Below are positions 39,288 to 48,100 of a DNA stretch of 64,000 nt, in pieces (positions within the stretch are counted from its first letter, which is position 1; each line of letters begins with the position of its first letter). The DNA comes from Cloacimonetes bacterium UBA5210 (GTDB lineage: Bacteria > Cloacimonadota > Cloacimonadia > Cloacimonadales > Cloacimonadaceae). Where the stretch lies: NCBI GenBank assembly GCA_002412625.1, contig DHVK01000030.1, forward strand, positions 1-64,000. The letters are read 5' to 3'. Below the pieces are notes generated by a model. The model searched no databases. It worked only from the letters and a program-made list of their open reading frames with translations, and was not told the DNA's origin. Both the position numbers and the translations under genes were made by a program.

Positions 39288-41192
39288 ATGTCTGTAATCA
39301 TCAGCCTTCCGGATGGAAGTAAAAGAGAATACCCTGCCGCGGTCAGTGCCCTGCACGTGGCAAATGATATATCACCCCGCCTGGCAGACGCAGCTTTGGC
39401 GGCAGAGATAAACGGTAAAATGTGCGATATCGGCACAATGATAGAGGATAACGCGGAGCTCATCCTCCACACTTTTAAGACCGAAGAAGGTAAAGAGCTC
39501 TATTGGCACAGCACAGCACACTTGATGGCACAAGCGGTCAAGCAGCTCTGGCCAAATGTTCAGGTAACGATCGGTCCCGCCATTGAACAGGGATTCTATT
39601 ACGATTTTGACCGTGATGAGCCCTTCAGCGAGGATGATCTGCAGAAGATCGAAGAGCGCATGAAAGAACTGAGCGCGCAGGATCTCCCCTATCACCGCCG
39701 CGAGATTAGCAAAGCTGAGGCGGTGGAGATCTTCGGCAAAATGAACGAGAACTACAAAATCGAGATTTTGGAAGAAATCCCCGAAGATCAGGTGATCAGC
39801 ACCTATACTCAGGGAGATTTTATAGACCTTTGCCGCGGACCGCATATACCTTCCACCGGCAAGATCAAAGCGATCAAGCTGCTGAAGAGTTCCGGTGCAT
39901 ATTGGCGAGGTGACGAGAAAAACAAGATGCTGAAACGCATCTATGGTATTAGCTTTCCTTCGAACAAGGAGCTAAAAGAATATTTGAATTTTCTGGAAGA
40001 AGCCGCAAAGCGCGATCACCGGAAACTGGGCAAGGACCTGGATCTCTTCTCCATCAACGATGAAGTGGGCCCCGGACTGGTGCTGTGGCATCCCAATGGC
40101 GCGATGATCCGCCACCTGATCGAAGCATATTGGAAAGACACCCATCTGAAAAACGGCTACAAATTGATCTATACTCCGCATGTGGGACGCAGCAACCTGT
40201 GGGAAACCAGCGGACACCTGGGCTTTTACGCAGAGAACATGTATGCCAAAATGGATGTGGAAGGTCAGGACTATTACATCAAACCGATGAACTGCCCCTT
40301 TCATTTGAGCATTTATAACGCCAATCATCACAGCTATCGGGAGCTCCCGGTGCGGCTGGCAGAACTTGGTACTGTGTATCGCTATGAACGCAGCGGCGTA
40401 TTACACGGTCTGATGCGCGTGCGGGGATTTACCCAGGACGACGCGCATATCATCTGCACCCCGGAGCAGGTGAGCGATGAAGTGGAGAAACTGATTGTGT
40501 TCTCGCTGGATATGCTGAAATCATTTGGCTTCAAAGAGTTTATGATCTATCTCTCCACCAAGCCGGAAGCGGCTGTGGGAGAAGACAGCGATTGGGAAAT
40601 GGCAACAGAAAGCCTGAAGGGATCATTGCAGAAGCTTGATTTGGATTTTAGCGTGGATGAGGGTGGTGGAGCCTTCTATGGCCCCAAGATCGATATCAAG
40701 ATCAAGGATGCCATCGGCAGAGCCTGGCAATGCACCACCATTCAGTTCGATTTTAACCTGCCGGAGCGCTTTAATATGCAATATGTCGGCGCGGATAACC
40801 AAGCCCACCGTCCCTACATGATCCACCGGGCGGTTTTGGGTTCTGTGGAGCGTTTCTTTGCTACTCTGCTGGAGTATCACGGTGGTAATCTGCCCTTGTG
40901 GCTGGCGCCGGTGCAAATGATGATGCTGCCCATCACCGATGCTCAGTTGGATTATGCCAAAGCTGTGCAAGAGAAGATGCTGGCACAGGGGCTGCGTTGT
41001 GAGATCGATACCCGCAGCGAGAAGATCGGTTACAAGATCCGCGATGCCGAGCTGAAGAAGATCCCCTATATGTGCGTGATCGGCAAAAAAGAAGCCGAAG
41101 AAGGCACCCTGACCTTGCGGCGCCATACTCAGGGCGATCTGGGTTCCATGAGCTTCGAGGAAGCATTGAAATCCATCAACAGTGAATCATGA
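39288..41192 (+). CDS. thrS: Threonyl-tRNA synthetase
   Basis: The 634-aa enzyme charges tRNA(Thr) and edits mischarged serine. Domains in order: TGS (1-60), the editing domain with HSTAHLMAQA (about 77) and the later CRGPH (about 184), the class II core with MNCPFHLSIYN, YRYERSGVLHGLMRVRGFTQ (motif 2) and AVLGSVERFFA (motif 3), and a C-terminal anticodon-binding domain. Length matches the bacterial norm. It lies 44 bp after the metal ATPase and overlaps kdsD by 4 bp. Confidence 0.97.
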   Translation: MSVIISLPDGSKREYPAAVSALHVANDISPRLADAALAAEINGKMCDIGTMIEDNAELILHTFKTEEGKELYWHSTAHLMAQAVKQLWPNVQVTIGPAIEQGFYYDFDRDEPFSEDDLQKIEERMKELSAQDLPYHRREISKAEAVEIFGKMNENYKIEILEEIPEDQVISTYTQGDFIDLCRGPHIPSTGKIKAIKLLKSSGAYWRGDEKNKMLKRIYGISFPSNKELKEYLNFLEEAAKRDHRKLGKDLDLFSINDEVGPGLVLWHPNGAMIRHLIEAYWKDTHLKNGYKLIYTPHVGRSNLWETSGHLGFYAENMYAKMDVEGQDYYIKPMNCPFHLSIYNANHHSYRELPVRLAELGTVYRYERSGVLHGLMRVRGFTQDDAHIICTPEQVSDEVEKLIVFSLDMLKSFGFKEFMIYLSTKPEAAVGEDSDWEMATESLKGSLQKLDLDFSVDEGGGAFYGPKIDIKIKDAIGRAWQCTTIQFDFNLPERFNMQYVGADNQAHRPYMIHRAVLGSVERFFATLLEYHGGNLPLWLAPVQMMMLPITDAQLDYAKAVQEKMLAQGLRCEIDTRSEKIGYKIRDAELKKIPYMCVIGKKEAEEGTLTLRRHTQGDLGSMSFEEALKSINSES

Positions 41193-42157
41193 AGATCTTT
41201 GAAACCATAAAAGAAGAGCTTATCAAAGAAGCCTCTGCCATCACTTCGGTGGCAGAGGCTCTTTCGCCTTCAGAAGTAGAATTGGCGTTCAAGCTGCTGC
41301 GGGATTGCAGGGGCAAGGTGGTGGTTACCGGAATCGGCAAAGCCGGGATCATCGCGCGCAAGATTTCTGCCACTTTGGCAAGTACTGGCACCACTTCGAT
41401 CTTTCTGCATGCCGCGGAAGGGATTCACGGAGATCTGGGCATGCTCTCCCGGCAGGACTTGGTTTTGGCAGTATCGAATAGCGGTAATACCCCGGAAATG
41501 CTGGCGATCATTCCCTTTATTAAGTTCATCGGAATCCCCTTGATCAGCATCACCGGAAACGCGGATTCACAGTTGGCAAAAGCATCGGACGCCGTGCTTT
41601 GCACGAAAATTGACGCTGCACTGGAACCCCTGGGCATGGTGCCCACCGCCAGTACCACGGTAGCTTTGGCTTTGGGAGACGCCCTGGCCATTGCGCTGCT
41701 GAAGGATAAGAATTTCTCTTTGAACGACTTTGCCCGTTTTCACCCCGGCGGAGCAATCGGCAAACGCCTGCTGCTGCGGGTTCAGGATTTGATGCACTCC
41801 GGCGATACGATGCCCAAAGTGTGCCGGGACACCATGATGATGGATGCGATTCTGGAAATGACCACAAAGAAACTGGGTTGCACGATCGTGGAAGATCACA
41901 AGGGAAAGATGCTGGGAATCATCACGGATGGAGACCTCAGGCGCCAGCTTCAGGAAAAGGGTGATGATTTGCTAAAGCACTGTGCCGAAGAATGTATGAC
42001 CGCAGATCCCAAGCATAGCAAGGCAGAGGAACTGGCAGTTAGCGCACTGGCTTTGATGGAGCAATACTCCATCACCATGCTTCCAGTAGTGAATGCCGAG
42101 GGAGAAGCCAGCGGGATCTTGCATATGCACGATCTCATCCGGGCTGGGGTTGTATAG
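41189..42157 (+). CDS. kdsD: Arabinose-5-phosphate isomerase (SIS plus CBS)
   Basis: The 322-aa enzyme interconverts ribulose-5-phosphate and arabinose-5-phosphate, the first step towards KDO of lipopolysaccharide. The SIS domain covers residues 35-180 (VVVTGIGKAGIIARKISATL, LHAAEGIHGDLGM). Two CBS domains (about 205-320) carry LGIITDGDLRRQL. Presence implies an LPS-type outer membrane. Overlaps thrS by ATGA. Confidence 0.92.
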   Translation: MKIFETIKEELIKEASAITSVAEALSPSEVELAFKLLRDCRGKVVVTGIGKAGIIARKISATLASTGTTSIFLHAAEGIHGDLGMLSRQDLVLAVSNSGNTPEMLAIIPFIKFIGIPLISITGNADSQLAKASDAVLCTKIDAALEPLGMVPTASTTVALALGDALAIALLKDKNFSLNDFARFHPGGAIGKRLLLRVQDLMHSGDTMPKVCRDTMMMDAILEMTTKKLGCTIVEDHKGKMLGIITDGDLRRQLQEKGDDLLKHCAEECMTADPKHSKAEELAVSALALMEQYSITMLPVVNAEGEASGILHMHDLIRAGVV

Positions 42158-42160
42158 AGC

Positions 42161-44143
42161 TTATTTCAGGGTTTCTAACAGCCGTTTGGCGTGGCGTTCC
42201 CAACTGAAAGCTTCCAGCCGTTTGTAGCCTTTGGCTTTCATATCTTCCACCAAAGCGGGATTACTGAGCAGGGTCTGCATGGCAGAGGCGATTTCTTTGG
42301 GCTTTTGGGGATTAAAGGTAAGCACCGCGTTTTTGCCGATTTCCGGTAATGATGAGGTATTGGAACAAGCAACCGGGATGCCGGACGCGAATGCTTCCAA
42401 AAGCGGGATGCCAAAGCCTTCATACAGAGAAGGAAACACATATAGGGCAGCATGTTTGTAGAGCCCGGCGAGATCGCCTTCTTGCACAAAACCAGCAAAG
42501 CACACCCGGCTTTTGTCCTTCATCTTTTCCCAATAATCAGTCACAGCCTCGCTTCCTGTCCACAGGCTACCGCCCAAGACCAGAGAGTATTGCTGTTTGA
42601 TCTCCTCCGGTAAGCGCTCGTAGGCCTTCAGCAGATTCAGATGATTCTTGCCGGGATGCTCGACGCGGGCGATGTAGAGGATATAGCTTCCCCGGAAACC
42701 ATACTTGCTTTCCAGTTCGCTGTGGCCGACCGGATGCTCCAGCTTGGCAGGATTGTAGCCATTGTAATTTACGTGGATGCGTTTGCCGGGAATGCCGTAA
42801 TAGCGGCGAAGGTCGTATTTGGTGCTTTCGCTGATGGCATAGATGCGCGGAGCTTTGTGCAGATAGTGGGGCACGATGTGTTTGATGTAAAACATGCGCA
42901 AGAAGTCGTATTTGCCCGGGATGTGAAACTGCGAAAGATCGTGAAAGGTGAGGATCGTGCGATCGGAGTATTTACAGAACAGGCGACGGTTTGCTGCCGG
43001 TAAAAAAATCATGTCGTAGCGCTTCAGTGAAGGCCAAAAAGGCAACACATAGAGGTGCCAGGCCATCGAAAGCAGTGGTTTTTTCAGAAACTCCGGGATC
43101 TCGATAAAGTGCAGCCGCGGATCCTCCAGCGGAAACACTGCACGATCTGAAGGATGGATCAACAGATACACTTCGTGCTCTTTGATAAATTCACGAGTGG
43201 TGGAAACGATGTAATCCGAGATGCCGGATTTCCCGCCATCAAAGGCGAGGCAACTCAGCAATATCTTGCGCGTCTGGTTTACCGGCTTGTTAAACGCTGA
43301 TGTTCTTCCTTTCCAGGCAAAATAGCGTTGAGCAAAGCGGTAGAGCTTGGCTTTGGGGATCCAGGATATTTTCTTTGTCTTGAATAGATACAGGATATCG
43401 CGGGTAATTTCTGCAATTGCGGAGAGCATTACAGCCCGGAAAAAGGACAAATCTGCTCCGTCTGCCGCGTAGAGCATGCGGTAGATATAGGCCTCAGCAA
43501 TCCCTTCTCCTTTGTAACGCTTGGCGATCTGCCTTAGCGTGTAATTGTGAGAGTGCTCCACCAAAGCATCCTTGGCATAAGCGATCCGAAAGCCTTGGTT
43601 CTTCATCCGCCAGGACCATTCGATATCTTCAGAATAATTCAGGTCTTCATTGAAAGGATGTTTGCGGATGGTTTCCGCACGGACCGCAGAGCTAGCCAAC
43701 GAGAAGAAATGCCGCCAGCGGGCAGCGGTCTTGCCATCGCCGAAAGCCCGTTGATAATCCTTCTTGACGAGGGGTATGGCGTCCGGGCGGGGAATCTGGT
43801 TTGCATAGACAGCAACAAGCTCAGGATCCTCTTCCAGGGGCTGCACCAGGTTTTGCAGCCAGTCATCATTCTGGGGAATGGCATCCGCGTTGTTAAAGAC
43901 GATGATATCTCCCCTGGCGTGGGTAATGGCTTCGTTCAGCACTTTGCCGGGGATGTAAGTTTGAGATGGAATCTGATATACTTTCGCCGCGCTTGAGTTC
44001 TTCAGGATTTCCCAACCACCGTCGGTGGAACCGGAATCCACGCAGATCAGCTCAAAATCCTGCCGGCTTTGCCGGGTAAGCATCTGCAGACTTTGCTTCA
44101 GCCAGGGCATCTCGTTCTTGGCGCGCATGATGATGCTGATCAC
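42161..44143 (-). CDS. Fused GT2-GT4 glycosyltransferase
   Basis: The 660-aa protein joins two glycosyltransferases. Residues 1-270 are a GT2 (GT-A) unit: MISIIMRAKNEMPWLKQSL, DSGSTDGGWEIL, FNNADAIPQNDDWL and FNEDLNYSEDIEWSWR. Residues about 290-660 are a GT4 (GT-B) unit, with ILYIARVEHPGKNHLNLLKA and the C-terminal YEGFGIPLLEAFASG. No membrane segments, so it acts in the cytoplasm, probably on a cell-surface polysaccharide or lipid carrier. It overlaps the preceding regulator gene by 4 bp. A fusion suggests two successive sugar additions, order unknown. Confidence 0.88.
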   Translation of the reverse strand: MISIIMRAKNEMPWLKQSLQMLTRQSRQDFELICVDSGSTDGGWEILKNSSAAKVYQIPSQTYIPGKVLNEAITHARGDIIVFNNADAIPQNDDWLQNLVQPLEEDPELVAVYANQIPRPDAIPLVKKDYQRAFGDGKTAARWRHFFSLASSAVRAETIRKHPFNEDLNYSEDIEWSWRMKNQGFRIAYAKDALVEHSHNYTLRQIAKRYKGEGIAEAYIYRMLYAADGADLSFFRAVMLSAIAEITRDILYLFKTKKISWIPKAKLYRFAQRYFAWKGRTSAFNKPVNQTRKILLSCLAFDGGKSGISDYIVSTTREFIKEHEVYLLIHPSDRAVFPLEDPRLHFIEIPEFLKKPLLSMAWHLYVLPFWPSLKRYDMIFLPAANRRLFCKYSDRTILTFHDLSQFHIPGKYDFLRMFYIKHIVPHYLHKAPRIYAISESTKYDLRRYYGIPGKRIHVNYNGYNPAKLEHPVGHSELESKYGFRGSYILYIARVEHPGKNHLNLLKAYERLPEEIKQQYSLVLGGSLWTGSEAVTDYWEKMKDKSRVCFAGFVQEGDLAGLYKHAALYVFPSLYEGFGIPLLEAFASGIPVACSNTSSLPEIGKNAVLTFNPQKPKEIASAMQTLLSNPALVEDMKAKGYKRLEAFSWERHAKRLLETLK

Positions 44144-45750
44144 AGGTCTATTTCCACTTTTGTTTCGTTCAGATGGCCAAACCGGGTGCGTTCAAAACGG
44201 TTGCTCATGGACATGATAATCTTCACCCCTCTGCCGCTGGAGTCCAGCCCGTCCAGCTCAAAATCATATGGTTCTTCAATGCTGTAGCTCAGGTTTTCCG
44301 GAACCCACTCGATCCCTTTGTCCCAGAATCGTATAGATACCATGTGGGGCACCAGCCGGAATTCCAGTACAATCTCCGCGTCTTCCTGATAGTTGTAACC
44401 GTAGGTAATAATGTTGTTTAAAAACTCGTCCACAATCAGCTCCACTTTGGCTGCGAGGTGAGCATCACAAGTCCAGCCCAAGACCAGTTTTTCACATTCC
44501 TGCGCGGTCTTCCCCACTTCTTTGAGCGCGGAGCGGAGAACGATATGGTGGTGGCGCGTGATTCCTTGCGAAAGGACTTGTTCGCCTTTTGCTTGCAAAG
44601 CTTGGAAAGAAAACAATGTGAAATCGTCCACTGCGGTCTCGAACTGGTTTTTGATCAAATAATCGATGATCTTGAAAGGAATGGTGATGCAGGTATCCCG
44701 ATCCGAGATTTTGGAGAGTAACTCCTTGATGCCCTCGATGCCGAATTGCAGATCGTTCATGTTTGTGCACTCGTAAATACCATCAGTAAAAACCAGAAAG
44801 ATATCCGTGTTGGATAGCGGTAAGCGCTCAATATCATCCTCATGATACTTCGAGTTCGGCATCCAGCCCAGAGGCAAAGAACCCTTTTGATCCATCACCT
44901 CGACGTCTCCGGTCAGAGAATCGATCTTGATCAATGGTGGATGTCCGGCATTCAGGAAGCGGATTTCCTGTTCTTCGAGATCCACCACGCCCATTAGCAA
45001 GGTGAGGTAGTTGTTGTGCATAAACAGGTTGTTGTAGAGCCGTTCATTCAGCTTTGTGAAGAACTCGGCCATGGTTTGGGAATCCTGATAATTCTCGATC
45101 ATCAGCATAATGGTGGATTTGATCGCGCTCATCAGAAGTGCTGCCTGCACACCGTGCCCAGATACATCACCGATGTAAACAACATATTTGGTTTCCGAAA
45201 GCTTGATTCTATCAAAGAGATCGCCACCTACCGCTTCACATGGTTCATAGTAGGAGGAAAACAGGATTTCTTTGTCCAAATATACCCACTTGGGGAGCAT
45301 TGCCTGCTGGATGTTGGCTGCAGTGTGCAGGTCTTTGCGCAAAGCATCGATCAGTTGCAGATTGCTACGCTCGGCGCGCTTCAGGGTTATCGTGTTGTTC
45401 ACTCTGGCAAGCAGTTCGAGGCGGGAAACAGGCTTTTTGATGTAATCCGCAGATCCGGCTTCGAAGCCTTTGTTCACAGACTCATCGTCCTGGCTGGCCG
45501 TCACCAGGATCACCGGTAAATCCGGGCGTGATTTGTGCATCAGTTTACAGGTTTCATAGCCATCCAAACCGCTGCCCATGTTAACATCCAGCAAAACCAA
45601 TTCATAGTGGTTTACCAGAACCTTTTGCAGGGCTTCTTCTCCGCTATGGCAATAGTCCGTGATATAATTGTCCCGTTTCAGGATGTTATTGATGATGCTG
45701 ATTACCACATCGTCATCATCTACGATCAATACTTTAGCATCTAGTTCCAT
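44140..45750 (-). CDS. REC-PP2C-HATPase regulator (RsbU/RsbW fusion)
   Basis: The 536-aa protein has a response-regulator receiver domain (1-120, phospho-acceptor Asp55 in LLDVNMGSG) and a short coiled linker. A SpoIIE/RsbU-type PP2C phosphatase follows (about 160-375, AVGGDLFDRIKLSE, GDVSGHGVQAALLM, VFTDGIYE). An RsbW-like HATPase is C-terminal (about 405-536, VDEFLNNIITYGYN, SSGRGVKIIMSM). It would dephosphorylate and phosphorylate an anti-sigma antagonist such as the STAS protein at 63846. Having phosphatase and kinase in one chain is uncommon and makes it a self-contained partner-switch controller. Confidence 0.9.
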   Translation of the reverse strand: MELDAKVLIVDDDDVVISIINNILKRDNYITDYCHSGEEALQKVLVNHYELVLLDVNMGSGLDGYETCKLMHKSRPDLPVILVTASQDDESVNKGFEAGSADYIKKPVSRLELLARVNNTITLKRAERSNLQLIDALRKDLHTAANIQQAMLPKWVYLDKEILFSSYYEPCEAVGGDLFDRIKLSETKYVVYIGDVSGHGVQAALLMSAIKSTIMLMIENYQDSQTMAEFFTKLNERLYNNLFMHNNYLTLLMGVVDLEEQEIRFLNAGHPPLIKIDSLTGDVEVMDQKGSLPLGWMPNSKYHEDDIERLPLSNTDIFLVFTDGIYECTNMNDLQFGIEGIKELLSKISDRDTCITIPFKIIDYLIKNQFETAVDDFTLFSFQALQAKGEQVLSQGITRHHHIVLRSALKEVGKTAQECEKLVLGWTCDAHLAAKVELIVDEFLNNIITYGYNYQEDAEIVLEFRLVPHMVSIRFWDKGIEWVPENLSYSIEEPYDFELDGLDSSGRGVKIIMSMSNRFERTRFGHLNETKVEIDL

Positions 45751-45786
45751 ACCCTTCTCTTTCTTTTTTTAAATCTATCATGTCTG

Positions 45787-46260
45787 TTAATGCTTCCGTG
45801 TATATTCACATAAGCTAATCCGGTATCCGCTACCGCTCAAAAGCTGTTTATGGACGAGTTTATCCCAATCTCTGAAGTCGACTTCCGGAAACCGGGTGTC
45901 GCCTTCGATAGCGGCATGGATATGAGTTACATAAAGGGTTTCTACCAAAGGTAAAGCCTGAACAAACACCTTCGCTCCACCAATGATAAAAGCATCCGGG
46001 TACATGGCACAGGCTGCTTCCAGGGAACTCGCAGTCTCCACCTTGTCCATCACAAATTCAGGGTTTGTGGTCAATACCACATTTGTTCTTCCCGGCAGTG
46101 CGGCACCAATAGAAAGCAGTGTCTTCCTGCCCATTATTACTGCCTGCCCCATAGTTCGTTCCCTGAAATATGCGAGGTCTTCGGGAATATGCCAAGGCAT
46201 CCGGTTGTCTTTGCCGATCACCCGGTCTTCTGCCATCGCAACGATGATCTTCAGGCTCAA
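45787..46260 (-). CDS. folA: Dihydrofolate reductase
   Basis: The 157-aa enzyme reduces dihydrofolate to tetrahydrofolate with NADPH. It shows the standard pattern: IIVAMAEDRVIGKDNRMPWHIPEDLAYF, MGRKTLLSIGAALPGRTNVVLT and FIIGGAKVFVQALPLVETLYVTHI. Length is normal for bacterial FolA. It overlaps the MlaF-type gene by 4 bp and is the last gene of that operon. Confidence 0.93.
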   Translation of the reverse strand: MSLKIIVAMAEDRVIGKDNRMPWHIPEDLAYFRERTMGQAVIMGRKTLLSIGAALPGRTNVVLTTNPEFVMDKVETASSLEAACAMYPDAFIIGGAKVFVQALPLVETLYVTHIHAAIEGDTRFPEVDFRDWDKLVHKQLLSGSGYRISLCEYTRKH

Positions 46261-47015
46261 AACTTGCCCACTTCAAAGAAATGGTCGATCTGCTTGATTC
46301 CGGCTTGCTTTGCAGCCTCAAGAGTTCCGTTGAACACCATCTTGCCGCCATCCAGGAAGATGATCTTATCGGCAATGCGGTGTATTGATGCAAGTTCGTG
46401 GGTAACGATCACGATGGTCATTTTCAGCTGCTGCTTCAGGTTCAGGATCAGCGCGTCCAGGGCTTCAGAAGTTATCGGGTCTAAGCCCGCGGAAGGTTCG
46501 TCGCAGAAGAGCAAATGGGGATCCAAAGCTAATGCACGAGCGAGCGAAGCACGTTTCTTCATGCCACCGGAGAGTTCGCTGGGAAGCATGAAGATGGCAT
46601 GGCTGAGCCCCACAAGACTGAGTTTTACCCGGATAATGCGATCGATGATCTGAGCCGAGAGATCGGTATGCATTTCCAAGGGGATGGAGATGTTTTCATA
46701 CACCGAAATGGAGTTTAGCAAAGCACCGTTCTGGAAGAGCATCCCGGTGCGCCTTAATACTGCATTAAACTCATTCTCTTCCATGGTCAGAGTTTCTTCC
46801 CCCCAAAATCTCACACTGCCGGCTGTGGGTTCATACAAGCGCAGGATGTTCTTCAGCAAGGTTGTTTTTCCACAGCCACTTCCGCCCAGGATAACGGTGA
46901 TTTCACCGGGAAAGATATCGACGCTGATCCCATCTAAAACGACCAGCTCGCCATATTTGGCCTGGAGATCCCGGACTTTTATAATTGGCTCTTGCGTTGT
47001 TGCACTGGTTTTCAT
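46257..47015 (-). CDS. mlaF: MlaF-type ABC transporter ATPase
   Basis: The 252-aa ATPase powers phospholipid transport between the membranes in Mla/MCE systems. Motifs: Walker A GGSGCGKT, signature LSGGMKKRASLARALALDP, Walker B LLFCDEPSAGLDP and a His-loop (VIVTHELASIH). The ELSGGMKKR form is typical of MCE-linked ATPases. It overlaps the permease gene by 4 bp. Confidence 0.92.
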   Translation of the reverse strand: MKTSATTQEPIIKVRDLQAKYGELVVLDGISVDIFPGEITVILGGSGCGKTTLLKNILRLYEPTAGSVRFWGEETLTMEENEFNAVLRRTGMLFQNGALLNSISVYENISIPLEMHTDLSAQIIDRIIRVKLSLVGLSHAIFMLPSELSGGMKKRASLARALALDPHLLFCDEPSAGLDPITSEALDALILNLKQQLKMTIVIVTHELASIHRIADKIIFLDGGKMVFNGTLEAAKQAGIKQIDHFFEVGKF

Positions 47016-48100
47016 AAGTATAACAGACTAAACACTGCGTCGAACAGGATTACGGCAAAGATGGAGCTTACTACTGCTGCTGTGGTAGCCTTGCCCACGC
47101 CTTCTGCTCCGCCTCTAACCTGGAAGCCGTAGTAAGAGCCGATGATCACGATTACCCAGGCAAACCAGATGCTCTTGCCAAAACTGATGATGACATCTTT
47201 GAGGCTGATGATATCCAGAGTTCTTGCCACAAAGACTTCCATGGAAGTATCCAGCATTACCGTGGCAACCAAAGCTCCACCCAGTTCAGCGACCAGTATG
47301 CTGAACATCACAAGGATCGGCATTACGACAGTGATCGCGTGGAACTTCGGTACGACGACAAAGCGGATGGGATGCAAGGCCATCATGCGCAACGCGTCCA
47401 GCTCTTCGGTAACCTGCATCGTGGCAATCTCGGAAGCAATCGCGCTTCCGCTTCTGCCGGCAACGATGATTGATGTGATGAGTGGCCCCATTTCCCTGAC
47501 CATGGTGATGGCCAAAAGATCAGCCAAAAATACACCAGCCCCGAAGCTCTTGAGCTGAACCCCGGATTGCAGGGAAAGAATAAAGCCGATGATGAAAGAC
47601 AGCAGCGCAACGATCGGTAAAGCCTGAGAACCCAACAGAGCCGCTTGCTGGATGGTGGAACCCCTGCGCTGGCCTTTGCGGTTGAACAAACCCACAGCGC
47701 TGTAATAGAATATTTCGGAAGCCAGAGTGAGTGCCTCGACCATAGCGTGATAAAAGCCCAGAGCTCCATCACCCATCTTTTCGAAGAAACCCATATCACG
47801 CTTCGGTGCTACTTTCTTCAGCTTGATGGTTGTGAAAGTGTCTATCAATGATTGGATTTCCGGATTCGCGCCTTTGAAGAGCAGGATATCGGACTTCTCA
47901 CCCACGCTTTCGTGCACCCCGTCCAGAAAAGAAACACCAGCACTATCGATCAGCTTGATTCCACTCAAATCAATCATGGTGATCTTGGGGTGTGATCGAT
48001 CCTTCAGCAGCTTGTGAAATTCCGCTTCAGCCTCGGTCACGCTGAGCTTGGTAAACTCCCCTTCGAGGGCGAGCACATTGTTAGTAAGCTTCAAACTCAT
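47012..48100 (-). CDS. mlaE: MlaE-type permease with fused STAS (MlaB-like) domain
   Basis: The 362-aa protein combines an N-terminal STAS domain (about 1-100, MIDLSGIKLIDSAGVSFLDG), equivalent to the separate MlaB subunit, and a C-terminal MlaE permease (about 125-362) with the conserved LAITMVREMGPLITSIIVAGRSGSAIASEI and MQVTEELDAL. It is the inner-membrane part of a lipid transporter with the ATPase and the MCE protein encoded next to it. Fusion ensures 1:1 stoichiometry. Its start abuts the end of the lipoprotein-barrel gene. Confidence 0.92.
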   Translation of the reverse strand: MSLKLTNNVLALEGEFTKLSVTEAEAEFHKLLKDRSHPKITMIDLSGIKLIDSAGVSFLDGVHESVGEKSDILLFKGANPEIQSLIDTFTTIKLKKVAPKRDMGFFEKMGDGALGFYHAMVEALTLASEIFYYSAVGLFNRKGQRRGSTIQQAALLGSQALPIVALLSFIIGFILSLQSGVQLKSFGAGVFLADLLAITMVREMGPLITSIIVAGRSGSAIASEIATMQVTEELDALRMMALHPIRFVVVPKFHAITVVMPILVMFSILVAELGGALVATVMLDTSMEVFVARTLDIISLKDVIISFGKSIWFAWVIVIIGSYYGFQVRGGAEGVGKATTAAVVSSIFAVILFDAVFSLLYL

